Shown here in pieces: positions 23,991 to 32,775 of a DNA stretch of 63,428 bases (its first letter is position 1; the number at the start of each line of letters is the position of its first letter). The notes beneath the pieces are model-generated. The model searched no databases, had not been told where the DNA came from, and saw nothing but the letters and a program-made list of their open reading frames with translations. The stretch is from an uncultured Chloroflexus sp. (GTDB taxonomy: Bacteria > Chloroflexota > Chloroflexia > Chloroflexales > Chloroflexaceae). The DNA lies in NCBI RefSeq assembly GCF_937129525.1, contig NZ_CAKZNK010000015.1:1-63428 (forward strand), written 5' to 3'. Position numbers and translations under genes: made by a program.

Positions 23991-25700
23991 CTACGGTTGC
24001 AGGTACCAGCGCTCGATATTCCACAAATAACGCGGTGTGCTCAGGTCAATCGGCCCGTCAAGTGTATGCAGACGGGTGTTGATCACCACTGCCGAACGAT
24101 CCACCCACAGATACAGATAAGGCAATTCACTGGCGAGGCGAGCCTGCAATTGGGCTATCGCGCTACGTCGTTCCTCGCGACCATACAACTGGCGCGCGAT
24201 CAGGGACTGCTCATCATAGACCGGATCGTTAAAGCCAACAAAATTGCGTGTGGCCCGGGTATCTTCTGGCCCCTGGGCAAGTTGGCTGGAATGGAAAAGG
24301 GCGAAATCATCGGGATCGTAGAACATGGTATCGGCAAACGCAGGATCGCCGGCGCCGTTGATCCAACTGCCGAGCAAGAGGTCGAAATCGTAAGGCGCGA
24401 CATAGCGGGCGAGGATGACGGTGGCAAAATCAGCCGGTTCGACAACAATCTGAATGCCGATGCTGGCGGCAATTTCAGCGATACGTCGCGCAGCCACCAA
24501 TCGCCGTTCGTCATCGTTGCGCGCGTAGAGATGGGCAATCAACGGCACTCCCTCGCGTTGGCGGATGGTCGCTCCCGGCGGCAGCGTCCATCCAGCCGCA
24601 TCAAGCATTTCACGCGCCGCCGGTAGATCGCCGGCGGTTACCGGCGCCGTCAGATCGGCCCAACTCCCCGGTAGCGCGCCATTGCCAACCGGGATGCCTG
24701 CTCCCTTGGTGGCTGCTTCAACCAGGCGCGGCAAATCGATAGCAGTGGCAAGCGCCTGGCGCAAGCGTACATCGGCGAAAGGACGACCGGGTCGCAGGTT
24801 GAAGGCGAGAAAGTACACGCCATTTTCCGGGATACTTCCAGTCCGCAGCGTGGGAACATCGGCCAGAACTGCCTGCTCACTCCAGTCTAGTTCTGCCGCC
24901 AGCAGGCGGCCATCGCGCAACGCGCTTTGAGCAACATCGGTTTCGGGGATGACCGTCAGCGCTACTTTATCAAGCAGAGGCGCCCCATGATGATACTGCT
25001 CGAAACGCTCAAGGATGAGACCGATGCCGGGCTGTCGCTCAACCAGGCGAAATGGCCCACTGCCAATTGGTTGTTCGAGAAAGTTGATCTGGCTCAGATC
25101 GCGCCCGCTTAAGAGGTGACTCGGCAAAATCGGCACTGCCAGCAAGCTCAAGATCGGCGCGTAACGACTGCGCAGTTCGATCACCACCGTGCGTTCATCA
25201 GGAGCAGACGCGGTACTGATATAACGCAGGTCGGCGAGCAGGGCAGTACTGGTTTCAGGCAGGCTCCGCAATGCTTCAAGGGTAAAGAGCACGTCGGTGG
25301 CTGTCAGGGGCTGGTTGTCGTGCCAGCGCAGATCGGGGCGCAGCGTAAAGGTCAGTATCCGTCCGGACTCGTCGATGTCGAGCCGCTCGGCCAGATCTGG
25401 TGTCGGCCACAAATCGGCATCAAGTCGCATCAGACCGCTGTAAAGTAGCCCGATCAGGGATTCTTCGTCGCGCGAGCGCGGTTGCCATGGGCGGAGGGAG
25501 CTAATATCAGCAGCGATTCGCAGAGTCAGGGTGCCGCCGCGTGGTAAAGGGGTAGCGGTCGGTGGCAGCGTGGCGGTCGGCGGCAGGGTAACAGTAGGAG
25601 TGGGAAGTGCCGGCATTCCACAGGCAATCAGCCAGCTACTAACCAGCATAAGCCAGATGAGATACAATCGGTATTGCCGGAGCGGGTTGTGATGTTTCAT
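23991..25700 (-). CDS. ABC transporter substrate-binding lipoprotein (SBP family 5)
   Basis: The 569-residue protein is an extracytoplasmic solute receptor of the peptide/nickel-binding family 5. A lipoprotein signal ends in Leu-Ile-Ala-Cys, with the lipidated cysteine at 27, followed by a Thr/Pro-rich linker. The mature domain has the family features SLRPWQPRSRDEESLIGLLYSGLM, cut here by position 90-115, LRPDLRWHDNQPLTATDVLFTLEA and FNLRPGRPFADVRLRQALATAID. No permease or ATPase gene is adjacent, so its transporter partners lie elsewhere. A TATAAT 6 bp before the ATG suggests a leaderless mRNA. The upstream open frame to 25775 is not used. Confidence 0.88.
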   Translation of the reverse strand: MKHHNPLRQYRLYLIWLMLVSSWLIACGMPALPTPTVTLPPTATLPPTATPLPRGGTLTLRIAADISSLRPWQPRSRDEESLIGLLYSGLMRLDADLWPTPDLAERLDIDESGRILTFTLRPDLRWHDNQPLTATDVLFTLEALRSLPETSTALLADLRYISTASAPDERTVVIELRSRYAPILSLLAVPILPSHLLSGRDLSQINFLEQPIGSGPFRLVERQPGIGLILERFEQYHHGAPLLDKVALTVIPETDVAQSALRDGRLLAAELDWSEQAVLADVPTLRTGSIPENGVYFLAFNLRPGRPFADVRLRQALATAIDLPRLVEAATKGAGIPVGNGALPGSWADLTAPVTAGDLPAAREMLDAAGWTLPPGATIRQREGVPLIAHLYARNDDERRLVAARRIAEIAASIGIQIVVEPADFATVILARYVAPYDFDLLLGSWINGAGDPAFADTMFYDPDDFALFHSSQLAQGPEDTRATRNFVGFNDPVYDEQSLIARQLYGREERRSAIAQLQARLASELPYLYLWVDRSAVVINTRLHTLDGPIDLSTPRYLWNIERWYLQP

Positions 25701-25706
25701 ACAATT

Positions 25707-25715
25707 ATTATACCA
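25707..25715 (-). promoter_or_regulatory. Extended -10 promoter of the substrate-binding protein gene
   Basis: Minus-strand TGGTATAAT, with the TATAAT at 25707-25712, ends 6 bp before the ATG at 25700. The predicted first transcribed base coincides with the start codon, and no Shine-Dalgarno element exists. Confidence 0.65.
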
Positions 25716-25753
25716 ATGCTCGATAGACAAAACGGCGAATTGGCACAAGCTTG

Positions 25754-25762
25754 TGGTACAAT
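25754..25762 (+). promoter_or_regulatory. Extended -10 promoter of the Crp/Fnr gene
   Basis: TGGTACAAT predicts transcription from about 25769, some 54 bp before the ATG at 25823. It is back-to-back with the substrate-binding protein promoter. Confidence 0.5.
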
Positions 25763-25822
25763 ACCATAGCGGCAATAAAACACAATGATGGCCGGTTGCA
25801 ATGGCGTGGAAGGGATAAGGTT

Positions 25823-26479
25823 ATGACCTCACGGTTGCAAGAAGCGGAAGCGTTAGTCTGGCACCGATTGGCCCCATTGGGCCAATCCCAATCATTCCGC
25901 CGTCATAGCTCGATCTACACCCCGGCCCAACCGGCGCAGACGATCTATTTGCTGGCGAGTGGTCAGGTTGGTTTACACCTTGCGTCACGTGAAGGCCGGC
26001 TGTTAACGGTGCGCGTGGTTGAGCAGGGGCAGACGTTTGGTTTGAGTGCCATCGAGCGCGATGTAGCGTATGATACCTTTGCTGAAGCATTGACGCCAGT
26101 GCGGGCGCTGGCCGTGCCACGCGCTGAGGCGCTGCGAGTGATGGCTACCGATGGCGATCTGGTTGCTGCAATGCTCGAACTACTCGGTCAGCAGCGTTTG
26201 CTCGTCAGCCGCCGGATCGAAGAAGTGGCGTTTAAGTCGGTGCCAGCCCGGCTGGCTTCCGTATTGCTGGAAATGTCGGAAACGCAACCACTTGCCGCGC
26301 CGCAGCCGGCTCGCTTACCGCGTCGCACTCATCAACAACTGGCTGACATGATCAATGCGTATCGCGAGACGGTTACCAAGGTGATCAATCAGTTTCGCGA
26401 TGCTCGCCTGCTTGATGTTGATAGCTCAGGTATCACTCTGCTTAATCCGTCGCGCTTGCGCGAGCTGGCGCAAAGCTAA
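25823..26479 (+). CDS. Crp/Fnr family transcriptional regulator
   Basis: The 218-residue protein has an N-terminal cyclic-nucleotide-binding-like beta barrel (about 20-130, with IYLLASGQVGLHLASREGR, a partial match at 45-65) and a C-terminal winged helix-turn-helix, with the recognition region HQQLADMINAYRETVTKVI. There are no cysteine clusters of the Fnr iron-sulfur type, so the ligand is unknown. The ATG follows AAGGGATAAGG. It is divergent from the substrate-binding lipoprotein gene across about 120 bp and may regulate it. Confidence 0.87.
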   Translation: MTSRLQEAEALVWHRLAPLGQSQSFRRHSSIYTPAQPAQTIYLLASGQVGLHLASREGRLLTVRVVEQGQTFGLSAIERDVAYDTFAEALTPVRALAVPRAEALRVMATDGDLVAAMLELLGQQRLLVSRRIEEVAFKSVPARLASVLLEMSETQPLAAPQPARLPRRTHQQLADMINAYRETVTKVINQFRDARLLDVDSSGITLLNPSRLRELAQS

Positions 26480-26549
26480 CCAGGTTGTTTCTTACCGGAT
26501 AACACGATCCGAAAATTAAATTACTTACAATGCGCCTGTTCGATCCTGA

Positions 26550-27308
26550 TCAGCGCATTGTCTGCTCGGTCTGAGCGCGCGCTTTGCGTTGACGCAGGTG
26601 CTCGCGTCGCACAACCAGTTTCCACCATAACCCGATTAATTGTACGAAGGTGCGCCAGAGGCGAGGAAAGTTGAAAAATTGGCTCTTGCCGTAGGTGCGA
26701 TGATAGTGATGTACCGGAACTTCGGCAAAGCGATAGCCGGAATCTTGCAGTTTTTTCACCAGTTCGAGACAGATCGTGCCACTATCCGACTCTAGCTCAA
26801 TATTGTCAAAGACGTGGCGTCGAATCAGGCGAAAATCACAATCAACGTCGCGTAGTTTAAACCCAAAGAGGAATTTGACCGTGTGATGGTAGATTCGGCC
26901 AATAATGATCCGATGCAGCGGATCGCCGCGATCAATCTTCCAGCCGTTGACAATATCGATGTCTTCACGCAATGCCGGCAAAAGCAACTTTAGTTCACGC
27001 GGGTCGTATTGCGCATCGCCGTCGGTGTAAAAAATCAGGTCTTTGGTCGCTTTCGCAAAGCCTACCCTGAGTGCTCCCCCATAGCCGAGCGCTTGCCGAT
27101 GAGTGTAGACCCGCAGTTTGTCGTAGCGCTTCGCTAACGACTCAAGCACCTCAACAGTATAGTCAGTGCTCCCATTCTCAACGACGATTACTTCATAATC
27201 GTCGGTAATCTCTTCGAGCGTTTCAATCGCTGCAACAACCATGCTGCCAATTGTGCCGGCATCGTTGCAGGCGGGGAAAAAGACGCTAATACTGGGCCGG
27301 TTATTCAT
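26550..27308 (-). CDS. Family 2 glycosyltransferase (DPM1-like)
   Basis: The 252-residue protein is a GT-A fold glycosyltransferase with SVFFPACNDAGTIG at the N-terminus, VVENGSTDYTVEV, and the metal-binding DGD in YTDGDAQYDP. It most resembles dolichyl/polyprenyl phosphate mannosyl- or glucosyltransferases without the C-terminal membrane spans. It would transfer a sugar from a nucleotide donor to a lipid phosphate at the inner membrane face. The ATG at 27308 has GGGAG upstream. The open frame to 27485 is unlikely to be used. It is convergent with the Crp/Fnr gene. Confidence 0.86.
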   Translation of the reverse strand: MNNRPSISVFFPACNDAGTIGSMVVAAIETLEEITDDYEVIVVENGSTDYTVEVLESLAKRYDKLRVYTHRQALGYGGALRVGFAKATKDLIFYTDGDAQYDPRELKLLLPALREDIDIVNGWKIDRGDPLHRIIIGRIYHHTVKFLFGFKLRDVDCDFRLIRRHVFDNIELESDSGTICLELVKKLQDSGYRFAEVPVHHYHRTYGKSQFFNFPRLWRTFVQLIGLWWKLVVRREHLRQRKARAQTEQTMR

Positions 27309-27560
27309 ACCGTGAAACTCCCTGCACCATTGAGTTGATTGCCGGCTGATTATAGCACACTGTTGCCTGCTAGATAAGCCGGCACAAGGTTGTTGTGTGG
27401 CTGCTGTTGTGCCGGTAGCGTCAGGACTGCCACGTCGAGATGTCGTATCCGCAATGCGCAGTAACGCAATGTGGTAACGATGCACAGAACTGTCCGTGGT
27501 AGCGCTGGCGTGAGTATGTTATCATGCCTGTAACAGGCGCGTGGCGGAGCGAGGACGTTT

Positions 27561-27911
27561 ATGGAAACCATTCTCTCATGGCTGTTGCTCATGATGATCC
27601 TGCTTTCGATCTGGTATGTAGTGGCATATCTGGTCGCGTTTTACTATCTACGCGAACGGATGTTGTTTTTGCCGGTGGCGCAGTGGTTGCTGGTTGGGAT
27701 CGGCCTTGGTTCGATCATTATCACCAACGGTACGCCGGTGCTGTTATGGGTGATGGCGCCGTTGCTGATCGGTCTGGCGCTGGCCGGGATCTGGCGACGA
27801 CATCCGCGCGGTCTGGCTCTGGTGCTGCGTTCGTACCCGCGTGGCACCCTCGATCTGCTGGCGTTTCGGCGGCCCGTGTTCGATTTGAAACGTCGCGTGC
27901 GCACCAAGTAG
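27561..27911 (+). CDS. Small membrane protein, unknown function
   Basis: A 116-residue protein with three hydrophobic helices (about 5-30, 36-55 and 62-78) and a basic cytoplasmic tail. I do not recognise a family. Coding is supported by its regular hydrophobic pattern and by a GAGG element upstream of the ATG. It is divergent from the glycosyltransferase gene and about 100 bp upstream of glcD. Confidence 0.65.
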   Translation: METILSWLLLMMILLSIWYVVAYLVAFYYLRERMLFLPVAQWLLVGIGLGSIIITNGTPVLLWVMAPLLIGLALAGIWRRHPRGLALVLRSYPRGTLDLLAFRRPVFDLKRRVRTK

Positions 27912-28013
27912 CTGCTATTGCGCTGCCGCCACGGCATGCCTGATGATGCCCGCTCAGGCAAAAAATGCCCAATCGCGTGTTCGCTCACCTGTCTGGCAGG
28001 ATAATAACCGATA

Positions 28014-29459
28014 ATGAGAGATGAATTGATCGCTGCACTATTGCGCGTCGTCGATCCCGTCATCGTACTGCGACGTCGCGAAGAGTTAATCCTTTACGAA
28101 TACGATGGTTCAGCACTCGATCAGGGCATGCCAGAGGTCGTAGTCGTGCCGCGCACTACGGCTGAAGTTGCTGCATGTGTGCGGGTAGCAGCGCAGCTTG
28201 GCGCGCCGATTGTGGCGCGCGGCGCCGGTACCGGCCTGGCCGGTGGTTCAGTTCCCGAACAAGGGGGATTGGTCATTTCTCTCACCCGGCTTAACCGCAT
28301 TCTCGCCATCGATCCCCTTGCCCGCACAGCTCGCGTTCAACCCGGTGTGATCAATGCCGATCTGAGCATGGCAGCGGCGCCTTACGGCCTTCACTTCGCC
28401 CCTGATCCAAGCAGTCAACGCGCCAGTACGATTGGCGGCAACATTGCGACGAATGCCGGCGGGCCACATTGCCTCAAATATGGCGTAACAACCAATCATG
28501 TTCTGGCCGCTACAGTCGTGTTGAGTGATGGCCGCGTGATCGAGGTGGGCAGCGCTGCTCTCGATACGCCTGGCTATGATTTGCTTGGTGTGATTGTCGG
28601 AAGTGAAGGGACCCTGGGGATCGTCACCGAGGCTTTAGTCAGGCTTACCCCCAACCCGGAAGCAATTCAAACCTTTCTGGCCATCTACGACGATCTTGAC
28701 GCCGCTAGCGCGACAGTCTCGGCGATTATTGCGCGTGGAATTATTCCCGCTGCGCTTGAAATGCTGGTCGGTCAGGGGATTGCAGCAGTTGAGGCGGCAG
28801 TTCACGCCGGTTACCCGGCTGATGCGCGGGCAGTGTTGTTGATCGAGATCGATGGTCTGCGGGAAGAGGTCGCAGCGCAGGCAGTCCAGATCGATGCCCT
28901 TTGCCGTCAGTACGGCGCGCGTGAATTACGCGCGGCCCGCGATGAAGCGCAGCGGGCAAAATTGTGGGCCGGGCGGAAAGGCGCCCTGGCCGCTTGTGCC
29001 CGGATCGCACCACACTATCACATCCAGGATGGAGTTGTGCCTCGCTCGCGCTTGCCTGAACTGCTGCGCCTGACCGAAGCGGTTGCCAATCGTCACCAGA
29101 TTACCATTGTTAACATCTTCCACGCCGGTGATGGTAATCTTCACCCGCTCCTTCTCTTCGACCTGCGCCATCCCGGTGCGCTAGAACGAGCCATTGCCGC
29201 CGGTGAAGAGATTTTGCAGGCCTGTGTTGCTGCTGGCGGTACCATCAGCGGTGAGCACGGTATCGGGATCGAGAAGCGTGATTATCTGGGATGGATCTTC
29301 AACTCAGCCGATCTGGCCGCTTTTGCCGATCTGCGAGCCGTATTTGATCCCTCTGGCGTGATGAATCCCTGTAAGTTGTTGCCTCACGGTAGTAGTTGTG
29401 CCGATATTCGTTACGCCCGTGGCGCGTTGCGGGCAGTGGATCGAGGAGCCTGGATCTGA
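28014..29459 (+). CDS. glcD: Glycolate oxidase FAD-linked subunit GlcD
   Basis: GlcD oxidises glycolate (or D-lactate-type 2-hydroxy acids) to the 2-oxo acid using FAD. The 481-residue protein has the PCMH-type FAD-binding domain (PIVARGAGTGLAGGSVPEQGG, shown over 61-81, and PDPSSQRASTIGGNIATNAGG over 118-140) and the FAD-oxidase C-terminal domain with NIFHAGDGNLHPL and ISGEHGIGIEKRDYL. The stop overlaps the glcE start by one base (TGATG). In this lineage glycolate oxidation would handle products of photorespiration or of the 3-hydroxypropionate cycle's glyoxylate. Confidence 0.9.
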   Translation: MRDELIAALLRVVDPVIVLRRREELILYEYDGSALDQGMPEVVVVPRTTAEVAACVRVAAQLGAPIVARGAGTGLAGGSVPEQGGLVISLTRLNRILAIDPLARTARVQPGVINADLSMAAAPYGLHFAPDPSSQRASTIGGNIATNAGGPHCLKYGVTTNHVLAATVVLSDGRVIEVGSAALDTPGYDLLGVIVGSEGTLGIVTEALVRLTPNPEAIQTFLAIYDDLDAASATVSAIIARGIIPAALEMLVGQGIAAVEAAVHAGYPADARAVLLIEIDGLREEVAAQAVQIDALCRQYGARELRAARDEAQRAKLWAGRKGALAACARIAPHYHIQDGVVPRSRLPELLRLTEAVANRHQITIVNIFHAGDGNLHPLLLFDLRHPGALERAIAAGEEILQACVAAGGTISGEHGIGIEKRDYLGWIFNSADLAAFADLRAVFDPSGVMNPCKLLPHGSSCADIRYARGALRAVDRGAWI

Positions 29460-30658
29460 TGCAGAGATATGACGCGCAGATGAAGACGCCGTCAATGCTG
29501 TCGCCAACTGCTTACATGCTGGGTGGGAAGGCGCCACAGCGAGTTGCCCAACCGGCAACAATTGCTGATGTCGCCACTATCGTGACCGAAGCGGCTCGCA
29601 CTCAAACCGCAGTGGCGATCTGGGGAGCTGGTACCCGGCAGTTTGTCGTCAATCCGCCGCAACGCTACGATCTGGCGCTCGATCTGCGCTGTCTTACTCG
29701 GGTCGTTGAATACCAGCCTGCCGATCTGGTGGTCACGTTCGAAGCCGGGTGCCCGCTTGAAGCTGCGCAGGCAGTTCTGGCCGAACACGGGCAGTGGTTG
29801 CCCTGGGATCCGCCAGTTTCGGCAACGGCCACTATCGGTGGTCTGCTGGCCACAGCGGCATGGGGGCCGTTGCGGCTCGGCTACGGTGGGCCGCGTGAGT
29901 GGTTGCTCGGCATGCAAGTTGTGCTTGGTGATGGCCGGATCGTGCATAGCGGTGGACGAGTGGTCAAGAATGTCGCCGGTTATGACACTCATAAATTGCA
30001 CCTGGGGGCCTGCGGCACGCTAGGCGTGATCGTGGCGGCAACCTTCAAAGTGGCCCCACTGCCGGAATACAAAGCTTCGTTGCAGGCAACCTTTCCTACG
30101 CTGGCCGCCGCTTTCCAGGCCGCAGCAGCCATCCGGCAACCACCATTGCAACCGGTGGCGCTCACCATCCGGCTCACCGATGCGGTGAAGCTGATCGCTC
30201 GATTTGCCGGTGTGGCGACTGCAGTGGAACGTCAATTAGCGCAGGCGATAGCGATATGTTCCCAAACGGGTGAGGTAACGAACTGCGCAGATGATCAACA
30301 CCTATGGGAGTCGCTCTATCTCATACCGGCGGTTGACGATCTTTTGCTACGCATTGGCGTGCCTGATGATAAACTGGCTGCTGCGGTGGAAGCGGTGCGG
30401 CTTGCCGCGCCGCCCGATCTGGCCATCTTTCCCGGCCTGGGCTTGCTGATAGCGCGATGGCCAGTCACGGTAGTAGACAATCTGGCGACATTACGTCAAA
30501 CCCTGGCTATCGCGGGTGGATATGTCGTTGTTGAACATAGCCCGGTCGGAATCGATCGGTGGGGTCCGCCGCCGCCAAACATCGATCTGATGCGCTCGCT
30601 GCGGCAGCGCTGGGATCCGGCAGGTATTCTCAATCCGGGTCGCTGGATGGTAGCCTGA
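29459..30658 (+). CDS. glcE: Glycolate oxidase FAD-binding subunit GlcE
   Basis: The 399-residue GlcE is the second FAD-binding subunit of the glycolate oxidase complex. It shares the PCMH-type FAD domain (VAIWGAGTRQF, ATIGGLLATAAWGP, GGRVVKNVAGYDTHKL) but has a shorter C-terminal part than GlcD. The ATG overlaps the glcD stop, and GAGGAG lies 10 bp upstream. The usual third subunit GlcF (iron-sulfur) is not next to it: the following genes are a tiny membrane protein and gpmI. Confidence 0.9.
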   Translation: MQRYDAQMKTPSMLSPTAYMLGGKAPQRVAQPATIADVATIVTEAARTQTAVAIWGAGTRQFVVNPPQRYDLALDLRCLTRVVEYQPADLVVTFEAGCPLEAAQAVLAEHGQWLPWDPPVSATATIGGLLATAAWGPLRLGYGGPREWLLGMQVVLGDGRIVHSGGRVVKNVAGYDTHKLHLGACGTLGVIVAATFKVAPLPEYKASLQATFPTLAAAFQAAAAIRQPPLQPVALTIRLTDAVKLIARFAGVATAVERQLAQAIAICSQTGEVTNCADDQHLWESLYLIPAVDDLLLRIGVPDDKLAAAVEAVRLAAPPDLAIFPGLGLLIARWPVTVVDNLATLRQTLAIAGGYVVVEHSPVGIDRWGPPPPNIDLMRSLRQRWDPAGILNPGRWMVA

Positions 30659-30730
30659 CCAGGACAATACCGACACCTGTAGCTGGAGGAGACTTCGGCA
30701 TCTGCGTTGGAATATTGACTGAAGGAGAAA

Positions 30731-30982
30731 ATGATGGCGCTGCTCGGTTCTCTGATTGCGTTAGGCGCGGCCCTGGTCTTCGCCGCGCTCGCGGTTGCAA
30801 CGCTCTGGGGTGGCTGGCAGGCAGTGCGACGGGAATTAGTGCGCGGGTTTGTAAGTGCCAATCCTTCAACTGTCGAACGACTCTGGAGCCTCTTCTTAAC
30901 CGTGGTGCCGTTGTTGGGTGCTGTGCTGCTCGGCTTGCTGGCGGCATGGCGCATTTTCCAGGTGGCCCTCGGTCTTGGATAA
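30731..30982 (+). CDS. Small membrane protein between glcE and gpmI
   Basis: An 83-residue protein with two hydrophobic helices (about 5-27 and 53-76) separated by an amphipathic stretch. It is unrecognised. A strong AAGGAG 4 bp before the ATG and tight spacing to gpmI (13 bp) argue that it is real and co-transcribed. Confidence 0.7.
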   Translation: MMALLGSLIALGAALVFAALAVATLWGGWQAVRRELVRGFVSANPSTVERLWSLFLTVVPLLGAVLLGLLAAWRIFQVALGLG

Positions 30983-30995
30983 AGGAGAAATGTGT

Positions 30996-32618
30996 ATGAC
31001 TCGTCCACGTCCGGTGGTGTTGATTATTATGGACGGATGGGGGATTGCCCCACCCGGCCCCGGCAATGCAGCCGATCTGGCCGATACACCGCGCGTTGAT
31101 GCCTGGATGGCGACTTGTCCTTTTACCACGCTGGGAGCATCCGGTTTAGATGTAGGTCTGCCAGAAGGGCAGATCGGCAATTCTGAGGTCGGCCATCTCA
31201 ATATCGGCGCCGGATTTGTGGTGTATCAGGAACTCACGCGGATTAGTAAAGCTATTGCCGATGGCGACTTTTTCCACAACCCGGCCTTGCTCCAGGCTAT
31301 CGAGCATGTCAGGCAGCACAACTCGGCTCTCCATTTGATGGGGTTGTTTGGGCCAGGGGGTGTTCACGCTCACGAAGATCATCTGCACGCGCTTCTCGAA
31401 TTAGCCCATCGCCATCATCTTCGCCGTGTCTATCTCCATCTGTTCCTTGATGGGCGTGATGTGTTACCGCGTAGCGCGCTCGGTTTCCTTGACACCCTGG
31501 AAGGAGTTATCGCTCGGCTGGGCACGGGTGAGATTGCCTCGGTGTCGGGTCGGTATTACGCCATGGATCGAGATAAGCGTTGGGAGCGCACCGGTCGCGC
31601 GTATGCCGCGCTGGTTGATGGAGTGGGGGAAAAAGCGACTTCGGCGCGCGCAGCTATCGAGGCCTCTTACGCTGCTGATGTCAGCGATGAGTTCGTGTTG
31701 CCAACAGTTATTGTTGATGCCGAGGGCGCGCCGGTGGCAACAGTGCGCGATGGCGATGCGGTGATCTTCACCAACTTTCGCCCGGATCGCGGTCGCCAGT
31801 TGACCCGTGCTTTCGTCGATCCCGAACTCAATCAGCGAATTACCCAGCACTATGAGCGTCAGCGCGCCGAAGGTCAGCCACTGCCGGCGCAGATCTGGCA
31901 GCGTCCACGTCAGTTGCGCGATCTCTGCTTTGTAACCATGACCCAGTATGAAGAGGGTCTGCCGGTATTGGTGGCTTTCCCGCCGCGGTATGTTACAGAC
32001 CCACTGGCAGCAGTGATTAGTCAGGCAGGAATGCGTCAGTTCCATATTGCCGAAACCGAGAAGTATCCTCACGTGACCTTCTTCCTCAATGGCGGGCGTG
32101 AGGAACCATTCCCTGGCGAGGATCGCCAGCTTATTCCCTCGCCGAAAGTCGCCACGTATGATCTCAAGCCGGAAATGAGTGCGCCAGAAGTGACCGACGC
32201 GCTCTTACAGGCGATTGAACGTGATCAGTACGATTTCATTGTCGTCAATTACGCCAATCCCGATATGGTTGGTCATACCGGCAGTATTCCTGCCGTGATC
32301 AAAGCCTGTGAAGCGGTCGATGCCGGGCTGGCGAGAGTGGTTCCGGCGATTCTGGAACGAGGTGGCGTAGCGCTGGTCATCGCCGATCACGGCAATGCCG
32401 AGCAGATGATCGACCCGGAAACGGGTGGGCCGCATACTGCCCACACGACCAATCCGGTGCCATGCTTCTTGATCGGTGGTCCTGGCTACAGCAAAGACGA
32501 GATCAGTCTGCGGAGTGGCGGTCGCCTGGCCGATGTCGCGCCGACATTGCTTGAGCTACTGGAATTGCCGCCAGCAGCCGACATGACTGGCCAGAGCCTG
32601 ATCGCGCGACGACAATAG
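30996..32618 (+). CDS. gpmI: 2,3-bisphosphoglycerate-independent phosphoglycerate mutase
   Basis: GpmI interconverts 3- and 2-phosphoglycerate in glycolysis and gluconeogenesis, using two manganese ions and a phosphoserine. The 540-residue protein shows MDGWG near the N-terminus, the catalytic serine in QIGNSEVGHLNIGAG, HLFLDGRDVLPRS, and the late metal ligands in NPDMVGHTG and ADHGNAEQM. The ATG at 30996 is 8 bp after AAAGGAG; an ATG two codons earlier is too close to it. Length is slightly above the usual 510-520. Confidence 0.95.
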   Translation: MTRPRPVVLIIMDGWGIAPPGPGNAADLADTPRVDAWMATCPFTTLGASGLDVGLPEGQIGNSEVGHLNIGAGFVVYQELTRISKAIADGDFFHNPALLQAIEHVRQHNSALHLMGLFGPGGVHAHEDHLHALLELAHRHHLRRVYLHLFLDGRDVLPRSALGFLDTLEGVIARLGTGEIASVSGRYYAMDRDKRWERTGRAYAALVDGVGEKATSARAAIEASYAADVSDEFVLPTVIVDAEGAPVATVRDGDAVIFTNFRPDRGRQLTRAFVDPELNQRITQHYERQRAEGQPLPAQIWQRPRQLRDLCFVTMTQYEEGLPVLVAFPPRYVTDPLAAVISQAGMRQFHIAETEKYPHVTFFLNGGREEPFPGEDRQLIPSPKVATYDLKPEMSAPEVTDALLQAIERDQYDFIVVNYANPDMVGHTGSIPAVIKACEAVDAGLARVVPAILERGGVALVIADHGNAEQMIDPETGGPHTAHTTNPVPCFLIGGPGYSKDEISLRSGGRLADVAPTLLELLELPPAADMTGQSLIARRQ

Positions 32619-32667
32619 TTCTGCCAGCCAAAGGGTAGTATGCTTCGCGCTGTGAGACCGTTTTCGA

Positions 32668-32695
32668 CCCGGTAGGAATGCGCATTCCTACCGGG
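32668..32695. repeat. Perfect 28-bp palindrome
   Basis: The bases 32668-32695 form a perfect palindrome with no loop (arm CCCGGTAGGAATGC). It lies between the convergent gpmI and hybrid sensor genes. It could be a terminator without a U-tract or a protein-binding site. Confidence 0.8.
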
Positions 32696-32775
32696 CTGGC
32701 AGCGGCAAACGGATGCAGGTCAGGTGTCACCGTGAGAGGAAATGGGAATACGCTGGTCAGAACAGTTCCTGCCGT

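Noticed and set aside
27930-27985. Hairpin with A-run after the 116-residue membrane protein gene
   Set aside because: The A-run lies on the plus strand downstream and would give no U-tract in that transcript; on the minus strand there is no gene to end.
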